Source of the DNA: Struthio camelus
Taxonomy: Eukaryota > Chordata > Aves > Struthioniformes > Struthionidae
NCBI RefSeq assembly: GCF_040807025.1
Contig: NC_090968.1
Span: 4,639,906-4,703,905, forward strand
DNA: 64,000 nucleotides
Direction: 5' to 3'
Below the pieces are notes generated by a model. It made no database searches, was not told the DNA's origin, and was given only the letters and a program-made list of their open reading frames with translations. Both the position numbers and the translations under genes were made by a program. This document shows, in pieces, positions 61,501 through 64,000 of the stretch; position 1 is the stretch's first letter, and every line of letters starts with the position of its first letter.

Positions 61501-63477
61501 GGACAAAAGGACAAGGGGGGGAAGAAACATAAAGATAAATTATAGGAAGAAAGAAAAAAATATGTTAGGATGGAAGTTTTCAAAGAACGTAAATGGCAGG
61601 GTTACACAAAGTCCGTGTTTTTCACAGTCAAAGGAACTCAATGCGTGCCACTGAAAATTTTACCAAATCTTTAAATCTGTTATTAATGTGAAAAAAAATC
61701 AGTGAGTCTTCAAATTTGGTCACTGTGATCTTCTATAATTTCTTGCTCATTATTACATAGCTCTTGCATATAGCTGAAGAATGAATAAGATCCTATGCAC
61801 CAGAGCTATCATATACCAAACTCAGCAGCCTTGCATCTCCTGCAAAGTCCATCATACCTCTTGCAGATTGCCATCTTCATCGTGTACAGACATGGTGACT
61901 TCTACATTCTTGGGAGTCTTCTTTTTCCCTTTGTCAAACTCCCCTTGCACCAGGGTGACATAGATATCATTTCGAACATCACCTACAATTCATAGCCCTT
62001 AATGAGTTATTTTTCTTGTACAGACAGCTCTAAAAGTTTATACAAGTTATATAAAAGTTTTTAAAATTCAGTCTCACCAAAAACCTCTCTGCCTTTACGT
62101 AACATTTATTTTTTGAAACGCAATCAGCTCCATAGACCTAACTCCGCTCTAAAAGGATTAAATAGAACAGGTTACAACTGTATGTGATAAAAATGGCTTT
62201 TTGACTAAAGTTTTCTTCCACAGAGTCCGCTCACTGTAATTTGTTCATATTTCTCAAAAGAAAGGAAGTTTTTCAGCTTTCACTTATTTGACAAGAGATA
62301 TAGAGATCAGCTAAAAACTTCAAGGAGAATGAAAAAAATGTTTTTTCAGCTAGCTTTAGGATATATCTGTTCACAAAAGAAATACCAGAATTTCACCCGC
62401 CTCTAATTCATGGAACCATCCGGGTTAGGCATATGGGACCTACCAGGAAGGATGATCTCAGGGAAACCCATTTTGCGAGCCACAGCTGTTGATCTGTCTA
62501 TAAGGTGGGAGAAATCCTTTTGAACCTGTGATAGATCGCCAGGAAGCAGTTTCAGGGAAACCCAGAGGCCTAAGGAGAAGAAGAAAAAAAAAAAACCCAC
62601 ATAACGCTTCCTTACTAAAAACAAAAACACCATGTGAACACACAAAATTAAAACCTATGCTCAAAGACAGAAAATTGTTGCATCGTGTGATCTCCAAGCT
62701 ACGATATCTCAAACATCCCAAGCTGGTTCTCAGTTGGCCCAGTTCTACGAGTTTCTCTTGTGCTGAATAGGACCTCACTGCATAAGGAGATCCTCTGAAG
62801 TCAAACAAAACCCTTCTGATATGAACATATCTAGTGTATTTGAGTAAAGGCCAGATACATAGGCAAGAGCAGGAGAATCCAGGACAAAGCATTTCAAACC
62901 CACCAAAGCCCTTTAGAAGATGCAATCAGCTGTGTTCACTTAAAAATAGCACATGTCCATATGAACGGGCATATCTTTAAAATATTACATTAGCAGCAAA
63001 TTAACTACAAGGAGTGTAATAGGGAGAGAGTCTTCCATTGTCTGAATAAACACCGAGTGACTGTCACAAGACATGTTTCATTCTAATCCAAATGATATGA
63101 ACCGATCAGTCATCAGCTAGAGGAGCAGTTTTTTTTTTACCCAAGTAAGAGCAGCTCCTGCTTTTATTTTTTTAGTTCCCAGTGCGCTGGGATGACAGCC
63201 ATCACAAAGAGTACAGGTTTGGCTCACAAGCTTTGATCTCTGGACTTTCACAAGCCATTTACTTTTCTCTGTAAGCAAGGGGAACCTTTCCCCACATCAG
63301 GTTTTTACACTAGCTTCTCGCCTGACTGGTGTACCTTGCCCTTTATGATTCACTTCCTTTGCAGCAATGACTTTGTTGAAGACAGAAGTGAGAGGCTCAT
63401 TTTCTCCGATCACATGGGAAGTTATCAGAGGGGACATGATTAGCTGTCGCTGTCTGATGTATGTTTCCACGGCAATC
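16441..63477 (-). CDS. DOCK5: DOCK5, dedicator of cytokinesis 5 (C-terminal 1527 residues, 41 exons; 5' end outside window)
   Basis: Forty-one minus-strand exons (4585 nt) join in frame with GT-AG borders and end at TGA 16441-16443. Human DOCK5 is about 1870 residues, so about 340 N-terminal residues (SH3, ELMO-binding part) lie beyond base 64000. Domains by window residue: pre-DHR-1 linker 1-90; DHR-1 C2-like lipid-binding domain about 95-285; helical scaffold about 290-885; DHR-2 GEF domain about 888-1294; Ser-rich then Pro-rich tail 1295-1527. DHR-2 of the DOCK-A family (DOCK1, 2, 5) exchanges nucleotide on Rac; the DPAVMGG stretch at about residue 1208-1214 matches the alpha-10 nucleotide-sensor insert. 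It is called DOCK5 rather than DOCK1 or DOCK2 from the tail wording and from synteny with GNRH1. No frameshift or internal stop is seen. Confidence 0.95.
18461..18576 (-). CDS. DOCK5: DOCK5 exon w40 (Pro-rich tail)
   Basis: Residues 1456-1494; (S)[18 protein letters not shown], then a six-proline run [12 protein letters not shown] and ends RNSVE. The run is a likely SH3 or profilin/EVH1 type ligand. Donor GAG|GTAAGG. Confidence 0.91.
20141..20279 (-). CDS. DOCK5: DOCK5 exon w39 (Pro-rich tail)
   Basis: Residues 1410-1455; [20 protein letters not shown], then [19 protein letters not shown] with a split Ser. Repeated S/T-P sites. A second AG ten bases into the exon (ATGTCAG) would shift the frame, so the upstream AG is used. 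Donor CACA|GTAAGT. Confidence 0.9.
22851..23028 (-). CDS. DOCK5: DOCK5 exon w38 (basic tail segment)
   Basis: Residues 1350-1409; (G)[19 protein letters not shown], then [20 protein letters not shown] and ends ELNSKM. The basic KFKRKDW patch is kept from human DOCK5 as I recall it. Donor ATG|GTAAAA. Confidence 0.91.
23255..23345 (+). repeat. MIR-like SINE relic
   Basis: Contains CTGAACTCTGCCACTCAGTC then GTGAGACCTTGAACGAGTAA, close to the MIR core (CTCTGCCACT..TGTGACCTTGGGCAAGT). In a DOCK5 intron; judged by eye. Confidence 0.5.
23620..23745 (+). repeat. MIR-like SINE relic (3' part)
   Basis: CTATCTGTAAAAGAGAATAA, then TTTGACCTCC and AAAAGCTCTCTAAAGGCATA, then TATCGTTATTTTTAT, which parallels the MIR 3' end (CATCTGTAAAATGGGGATAA..TATTATTA). 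Confidence 0.6.
23880..24046 (-). CDS. DOCK5: DOCK5 exon w37 (Ser-rich tail)
   Basis: Residues 1295-1349; [20 protein letters not shown], then [20 protein letters not shown] and a Ser-rich run ending RPGSD with a split Gly. RRLS matches the basophilic kinase consensus R-R-x-S. Probably disordered. Donor ACGG|GTCAGT. Confidence 0.92.
24160..24297 (-). CDS. DOCK5: DOCK5 exon w36 (end of DHR-2)
   Basis: Residues 1249-1294; [19 protein letters not shown], then [20 protein letters not shown] and YGVITL. Final helices of lobe C. Acceptor CATTTCAG; donor TTG|GTAAAC. Confidence 0.93.
24876..24891 (+). repeat. G16 homopolymer
   Basis: Sixteen consecutive G in a DOCK5 intron, an unusually long pure G run; its length in the assembly may be unreliable. 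Confidence 0.9.
25135..25218 (-). CDS. DOCK5: DOCK5 exon w35 (DHR-2 lobe C)
   Basis: Residues 1221-1248; [19 protein letters not shown] to LIALQ, 28 codons. Donor CAG|GTATCA. Confidence 0.93.
26925..27010 (-). repeat. MIR-like SINE relic
   Basis: Contains AGAAAATGAGGCCCAGAAGA followed by GGTAGATCACTTCTTA, resembling the reverse-orientation MIR phrase GAAACTGAGGCTCAGAGAGGT..ACTTGCC. Confidence 0.45.
27254..27430 (-). CDS. DOCK5: DOCK5 exon w34 (DHR-2 lobe C, nucleotide sensor)
   Basis: Residues 1162-1220; [20 protein letters not shown], then [20 protein letters not shown] and GYANYEK. ENAIETM and HPLSMLL line the GTPase contact surface. DPAVMGG is the alpha-10 insert whose valine acts as nucleotide sensor in DHR-2 domains (family knowledge). 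The donor AAG|GTTATT is weak beyond GT. Confidence 0.94.
27897..27983 (-). CDS. DOCK5: DOCK5 exon w33 (DHR-2 lobe B/C)
   Basis: Residues 1133-1161; [20 protein letters not shown] to VKQITT, 29 codons. [21 protein letters not shown] is a near-invariant DOCK-A block. Donor ACG|GTGAGT. Confidence 0.94.
28767..28851 (-). CDS. DOCK5: DOCK5 exon w32 (DHR-2 lobe B)
   Basis: Residues 1104-1132; (N)[19 protein letters not shown] to DPENEFA. NEVxxFxxSRPF is the characteristic lobe B segment. Acceptor CTTTGTAG; donor GCT|GTGAGT. Confidence 0.93.
29043..29124 (-). CDS. DOCK5: DOCK5 exon w31 (DHR-2 lobe B)
   Basis: Residues 1077-1103; (Y)[18 protein letters not shown] to PEQIL and a split Asn. VQCFxVKPV is conserved. 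Donor TTAAA|GTAATT. Confidence 0.91.
30690..30880 (+). repeat. Ancient LINE/CR1-type relic
   Basis: Phrases TTTTAAGGCCAAAATGGACC, CTATACAGGCCAGACAAGCC and CAATAACTTGGTGTTTACTA match an old repeat family shared by birds, crocodilians and turtles as I remember it. Degraded, in the w30-w31 intron. Confidence 0.5.
31461..31602 (-). CDS. DOCK5: DOCK5 exon w30 (DHR-2 lobe B)
   Basis: Residues 1030-1076; [20 protein letters not shown] to KSSPKQ plus one base of Tyr. KxFIYRGxEYERxEDF is a DHR-2 signature. The donor is placed at CAGT|GTATCT because only that joins in frame to w31; a GT two bases upstream breaks the frame. Confidence 0.91.
32791..32818 (+). repeat. T-rich run
   Basis: Twenty-eight bases of T with a single C; reads as poly-A on the DOCK5 antisense-to-window strand. 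No retrocopy body is recognised next to it. Confidence 0.8.
33469..33573 (-). CDS. DOCK5: DOCK5 exon w29 (DHR-2)
   Basis: Residues 995-1029; [20 protein letters not shown], then [15 protein letters not shown]. FAVGYYGxGFPxFLRNK marks the lobe A to lobe B transition in DOCK-A proteins. Donor CGG|GTAAGC. Confidence 0.94.
34393..34482 (-). CDS. DOCK5: DOCK5 exon w28 (DHR-2 lobe A)
   Basis: Residues 965-994; [20 protein letters not shown] to EGLGNLL, 30 codons. The acceptor is CCCCAATGGAG, weak near the AG but with a strong upstream pyrimidine tract. Confidence 0.93.
34730..34840 (-). repeat. MIR-like SINE relic
   Basis: GATAGGGAAAATTGAGGCAC then AAAAGATGGAAGGATATGCT resembles the reversed MIR phrase (GAGGAAACTGAGGCACAGAGAGG). 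Intronic, degraded. Confidence 0.45.
35418..35537 (-). CDS. DOCK5: DOCK5 exon w27 (DHR-2 lobe A)
   Basis: Residues 925-964; [20 protein letters not shown] to ISFFDRGK, 40 codons. Donor AAA|GTGAGT. Confidence 0.93.
36476..36566 (-). CDS. DOCK5: DOCK5 exon w26 (DHR-2 lobe A)
   Basis: Residues 894-924; (R)[19 protein letters not shown] to HAELLQ. Start of the helical lobe A of DHR-2, which mediates dimerisation in the family. Donor CAG|GTAATA. Confidence 0.93.
36679..36719 (-). CDS. DOCK5: DOCK5 exon w25 (41-bp microexon)
   Basis: Residues 881-893; [13 protein letters not shown] plus a split Arg. At 41 bp it is the smallest coding exon seen, and skipping it would shift the frame. It bridges to the start of DHR-2. 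Acceptor TCTTGGCAG; donor CAG|GTAAGA. Confidence 0.9.
36870..37025 (-). repeat. MIR-like SINE relic
   Basis: GTGATTGTCCAAGGTTACAC then AGACTCTCTGTGGTGGAACA and GGGACTTAAGCTCAGATTTC parallels TGACTTGCCCAAGGTCACACAGC..GGGATTCGAACCCAGGT. Intron w24-w25. Confidence 0.62.
37374..37530 (-). CDS. DOCK5: DOCK5 exon w24
   Basis: Residues 828-880; (L)[19 protein letters not shown] to [28 protein letters not shown] lies just before DHR-2. Donor CTG|GTATGG. Confidence 0.94.
38101..38186 (-). CDS. DOCK5: DOCK5 exon w23
   Basis: Residues 800-827; [20 protein letters not shown] to ILLEK with a split Leu. Acceptor GTCTTTCCAG; donor ACT|GTAAGT. Confidence 0.93.
39243..39435 (+). repeat. MIR-like SINE relic (long)
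   Basis: CCAGGTCCTGTTCCCAACTC, then CAGCAAGTCATTTCTGTCCT, then GTAAATAGCTACGTGGTGTT follow the MIR consensus from 5' core to 3' end in order. The best-preserved SINE relic in the window. Confidence 0.7.
39570..39750 (-). repeat. MIR-like SINE relic
   Basis: GATCTCAAAATTGCTTCACA at one end, then CACCCAAAGTCATGCAAGGG and TTCCTGGCTCTTAGTCTTCC correspond to an inverted MIR-type element. It lies within 150 bp of the + copy at 39243, giving an inverted pair. Confidence 0.6.
39871..40025 (-). CDS. DOCK5: DOCK5 exon w22
   Basis: Residues 748-799; (G)[19 protein letters not shown] to [22 protein letters not shown] is highly conserved in the family. Donor ATG|GTAAGG. Confidence 0.94.
40555..40613 (-). 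CDS. DOCK5: DOCK5 exon w21
   Basis: Residues 728-747; (K)[19 protein letters not shown] with a split Gly. Small 59-bp exon, conserved across DOCK-A proteins. Donor TTGG|GTGAGT. Confidence 0.92.
40717..40736 (+). repeat. A20 homopolymer
   Basis: A pure A run in the w20-w21 intron. Confidence 0.85.
41734..41834 (-). CDS. DOCK5: DOCK5 exon w20
   Basis: Residues 695-727; [19 protein letters not shown] to KRNKIIK and a split Lys. The CR1 element lies in the preceding intron (41835-42965). Donor AAGAA|GTGAGT. Confidence 0.93.
42057..42622 (+). mobile_element. CR1 non-LTR retrotransposon fragment (3' end, 5'-truncated)
   Basis: About 565 bp with CR1 landmarks in order: GAGGTGATCCTCCCCCTCTA, GTCCAGCAGAGGGCTACAAA, TTCAGCCTGGAGAAGAGAAG, CGCTGGAACAGGTTGCCCAG, GGTTGGACTAGATGAACTCC, then the octamer tail ATTCTGTGATTCTGTGATT. 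It covers the end of ORF2 and the 3'UTR only, so it cannot transpose by itself. It sits in the w19-w20 intron of DOCK5, opposite in orientation to the gene. CR1 5' truncation is the norm. It is fairly well preserved, hence younger than the MIR-like relics nearby. Confidence 0.95.
42966..43044 (-). CDS. DOCK5: DOCK5 exon w19
   Basis: Residues 668-694; (R)[19 protein letters not shown] to NFELQ. 79-bp exon. Donor CAG|GTAGTA. Confidence 0.93.
43281..43420. repeat. Degraded CR1/LINE-like relic
   Basis: TTTTTGGGTCATCCAGTCCC and later phrases resemble old amniote LINE 3' segments (GGGTCATCTAGTCC). Strand and family uncertain. Confidence 0.4.
43430..43545 (-). repeat. MIR-like SINE relic
   Basis: CTGTCTCCATTTTGAAGATG then GTGAGAGAAAGAGGCAATGA resembles the reversed MIR centre (TCCCCATTTTACAGATGAGG). 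Confidence 0.45.
44153..44247 (-). CDS. DOCK5: DOCK5 exon w18
   Basis: Residues 637-667; [20 protein letters not shown] to MNMMQS with a split Arg. Helical scaffold. Donor GCAG|GTATAT. Confidence 0.93.
44709..44729 (+). repeat. T21 homopolymer
   Basis: A pure T run in the w17-w18 intron; no retrocopy recognised beside it. Confidence 0.85.
44874..44938. repeat. (TA)n/(TATG)n/(CA)n compound microsatellite
   Basis: About 65 bp of alternating purine-pyrimidine sequence, TATATA blocks with TATG and TACG interruptions ending in (CA)6. Alternating sequence of this kind can adopt Z-DNA or cruciform forms. Confidence 0.85.
46339..46360 (+). repeat. A22 homopolymer
   Basis: A pure A run in the w17-w18 intron. 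Confidence 0.85.
47175..47273 (-). CDS. DOCK5: DOCK5 exon w17
   Basis: Residues 604-636; [20 protein letters not shown] to TFKTRQDIV, 33 codons. Donor GTT|GTAAGT. Confidence 0.93.
48138..48233 (-). CDS. DOCK5: DOCK5 exon w16
   Basis: Residues 572-603; [20 protein letters not shown] to SRQSPHI, 32 whole codons. Donor ATT|GTGAGA. Confidence 0.93.
48600..48745 (-). repeat. MIR-like SINE relic
   Basis: TTCCTATTTCATAACAGAGG then AAACAAACTAAATATTTAGA and GACTTGTTCCAAGTAATTCT follow an inverted MIR (ATTTTACAGAGGAAACTGAG..GACTTGCCCAAG). Confidence 0.52.
48966..49102 (-). CDS. DOCK5: DOCK5 exon w15
   Basis: Residues 526-571; (E)[19 protein letters not shown] to LEVLDRKDV. The donor region GATGTGGTGAGT has two GTs three bases apart; the downstream one has the better consensus and keeps Val. 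Confidence 0.93.
49580..49686 (-). CDS. DOCK5: DOCK5 exon w14
   Basis: Residues 490-525; (S)[18 protein letters not shown] to VESDLFKQS. Acceptor GCATGCTAG; donor TCTG|GTAAGT. Confidence 0.93.
50625..50695 (-). CDS. DOCK5: DOCK5 exon w13
   Basis: Residues 467-489; [19 protein letters not shown] to PVEL and a split Ser codon (AG|C). A 71-bp exon after a long polypyrimidine acceptor. Confidence 0.93.
51852..51963 (-). CDS. DOCK5: DOCK5 exon w12
   Basis: Residues 429-466; (R)[17 protein letters not shown] to [11 protein letters not shown]. Helical scaffold. Acceptor TCTCTGTAG; donor AAG|GTATGC. Confidence 0.93.
52735..52869 (-). CDS. DOCK5: DOCK5 exon w11
   Basis: Residues 384-428; (V)[19 protein letters not shown], then [20 protein letters not shown] and a split Arg. 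Acceptor TTTCAAAG; donor AG|GTGAGG. Confidence 0.93.
54058..54330 (+). repeat. MIR-like SINE relic, split by about 105 bp
   Basis: The 5' part (54058-54130) has GATCCGGATGTTACTCCTGG and CTGGGTACCTTTGGACATGT. The 3' part (about 54250-54330) has ATAAAACAGGGCTAGTGATC and TTGCTTTGAGATCCATAGAT, the classic MIR 3' wording. Non-matching sequence lies between, perhaps an insertion or divergence. Confidence 0.62.
55280..55380 (-). CDS. DOCK5: DOCK5 exon w10
   Basis: Residues 351-383; [20 protein letters not shown] to FSATLAY plus two bases of a Val codon completed in w11. Donor TATGT|GTAAGT. Confidence 0.92.
56155..56300 (+). repeat. MIR-like SINE relic
   Basis: CACTGTGAGCCTGGGCAAAT then CATTTCCCTTTGTGCTTCAG and AGAGATAATACTGCC match the MIR core phrase TGTGACCTTGGGCAAGTCAC..TGCCTCAG. 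Confidence 0.58.
56521..56610 (-). CDS. DOCK5: DOCK5 exon w9
   Basis: Residues 321-350; [20 protein letters not shown] to FLVFDAL, exactly 30 codons. Amphipathic helices of the scaffold. Donor CTG|GTGAGT. Confidence 0.93.
57663..57760 (-). CDS. DOCK5: DOCK5 exon w8
   Basis: Residues 288-320; (V)[18 protein letters not shown] to EVEGGEIVK. Start of the helical scaffold after DHR-1. Donor AAG|GTATGT. Confidence 0.93.
59056..59248 (-). CDS. DOCK5: DOCK5 exon w7 (end of DHR-1)
   Basis: Residues 224-287; [20 protein letters not shown] to ICSTKLTQN. Longest exon in the window (193 bp). The segment [16 protein letters not shown] appears a few residues longer than the human counterpart as I remember it. 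Donor AATG|GTAGGT. Confidence 0.93.
59918..60021 (-). CDS. DOCK5: DOCK5 exon w6 (DHR-1)
   Basis: Residues 189-223; (S)[18 protein letters not shown] to LIVYK. Acceptor TTGTTTGCAG; donor AAG|GTAGCT. Confidence 0.93.
61196..61268 (-). CDS. DOCK5: DOCK5 exon w5 (DHR-1)
   Basis: Residues 165-188; [20 protein letters not shown] then SSQE. Short 73-bp exon; the C[HK][10 protein letters not shown] motif is typical of DHR-1. Donor GAAT|GTGAGT. Confidence 0.92.
61398..61496 (-). CDS. DOCK5: DOCK5 exon w4 (DHR-1)
   Basis: Residues 132-164; [19 protein letters not shown] to CWYETVK, 33 whole codons. [16 protein letters not shown] is a strongly conserved DHR-1 core segment. Acceptor TGTCCAAAG; donor AAG|GTAAGA. 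Confidence 0.94.
61858..61982 (-). CDS. DOCK5: DOCK5 exon w3 (start of DHR-1)
   Basis: Residues 90-131; (G)[18 protein letters not shown], then a basic KKKTPKN stretch and [14 protein letters not shown]. Opening beta strands of the C2-like DHR-1 domain, which binds PtdIns(3,4,5)P3 in this family. Donor GAG|GTATGA. Confidence 0.93.
62444..62569 (-). CDS. DOCK5: DOCK5 exon w2
   Basis: Residues 48-89; starts (G)[18 protein letters not shown] and ends [10 protein letters not shown]. The first Gly codon is split with w1 (G|GC), which fixes both borders. Donor CCTG|GTAGGT. Just before DHR-1. Confidence 0.93.
63335..63477 (-). CDS. DOCK5: DOCK5 exon w1
   Basis: Residues 1-47 with split codons at both ends; reads [16 protein letters not shown] near the start and ends [10 protein letters not shown]. 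Linker between the SH3/ELMO-binding region and DHR-1. Acceptor TTTTTCGCAG; donor CAAG|GTACAC. Confidence 0.92.
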
Positions 63478-64000
63478 CTGCGAAAAACAACAGAGGCTGA
63501 GAGGCTGACAAACACCAAGAATGTGCTTTGCAAGACAAGGGGTGGCCAACAGCAGCCTTTGTTTTCTTCTTGTTTTCCAACAGATTTTTTTAAAAAAGAT
63601 TCCACAAGAATTATTTTTCCCCTCACCTGCACAAACCCAACAGAAACGCTTTTAAACTCCTGAAGTATGAGCTACATAAGTGCTTGCTCAGGCTTAGAAT
63701 AACTACTATGGGCCAATCCAAAGAATACCTGACTACGTTTCTATCACATTGAAATAGCAGCCTTCAAAACAACCGTAAGCACTGCCTGCACTCCTTTTTG
63801 TTTTTCATCCACAGATTGCCTTGCAGACCTGTGAGAACAGGCGACACGTAACTTGCAGGAAAAGCTCAGCACATAGGGCCTTGCACTCCCATCCCTGACT
63901 TCAGGTGTGCCTCAGAGCTGTCTCCGGGAGACTAAGTAGAGGAACTGGTCTTCAGATAACGTAACTCAGTTACTGACTGATGTGAGATCACAGGAGCACT
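63478..64000 (-). other. DOCK5: DOCK5 intron upstream of w1 (partial)
   Basis: Non-coding sequence to the window edge. I see no further DOCK5 exon in it; the next upstream exon must lie beyond base 64000. Confidence 0.75.

Noticed and set aside
62458-62925. 155-codon - strand open frame
   Set aside because: Wrong-frame read through exon w2 and its intron; the correct frame is set by the split Gly codon shared with w1.
1-64000. Prokaryote-type systems (operons, CRISPR arrays, attachment sites) and tRNA/rRNA genes
   Set aside because: Searched by eye; the sequence is a vertebrate locus with spliced genes, and no regular spacer-repeat array or cloverleaf was seen.

Overview
The window is vertebrate nuclear DNA, most probably from a bird. 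The intron-exon layout is typical of a vertebrate. A GnRH gene encodes the Gln8 decapeptide [10 protein letters not shown] (chicken GnRH-I). One CR1 LINE fragment ends in the ATTCTGTG octamer repeat typical of avian CR1. Forty-one DOCK5 exons fit in 47 kb, which is compact. Many degraded MIR-like SINE relics survive, which suggests slow sequence turnover; a palaeognath or another slowly evolving archosaur cannot be excluded from sequence alone.

Layout from left to right. (1) Bases 1-2650 hold the last exon and 3'UTR of KCTD9 on the + strand. (2) Bases 2651-5530 are intergenic and carry the probable GNRH1 upstream regulatory region. (3) Bases ~5536-9195 hold the complete four-exon GNRH1 gene on the + strand, with a TATA box, a non-coding exon 1, three coding exons (92-residue precursor) and a polyadenylation signal. 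(4) Bases ~9527-63477 hold the 3' part of DOCK5 on the - strand: 41 coding exons whose reading phases all join, giving 1527 residues plus the stop, followed by an apparent 3'UTR of about 6.9 kb. The DOCK5 first exons (SH3 domain and ELMO-binding region) lie beyond base 64000. DOCK5 and GNRH1 converge tail to tail with only about 330 bp between their predicted ends. The order KCTD9-GNRH1-DOCK5 and the orientations match, to my knowledge, the human 8p21 arrangement.

The three genes are unrelated in function. KCTD9 is a pentapeptide-repeat BTB protein linked to cullin-3. GNRH1 encodes the hypothalamic neurohormone of the reproductive axis. DOCK5 is a Rac guanine-nucleotide exchange factor. The DOCK5 part seen here covers the DHR-1 (C2-like, phosphoinositide-binding) domain, the helical scaffold, the catalytic DHR-2 domain and the Ser-rich and Pro-rich C-terminal tail.

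I found no CRISPR array, operon, tRNA, rRNA or other new gene system. The items most worth a second look are the convergent GNRH1/DOCK5 ends, C-rich patches in the long DOCK5 3'UTR, the short GNRH1 upstream interval and the dense ancient SINE relics. DOCK5 exons are named w1 (5'-most) to w41 (3'-most), and residue numbers count from the first complete codon in w1.
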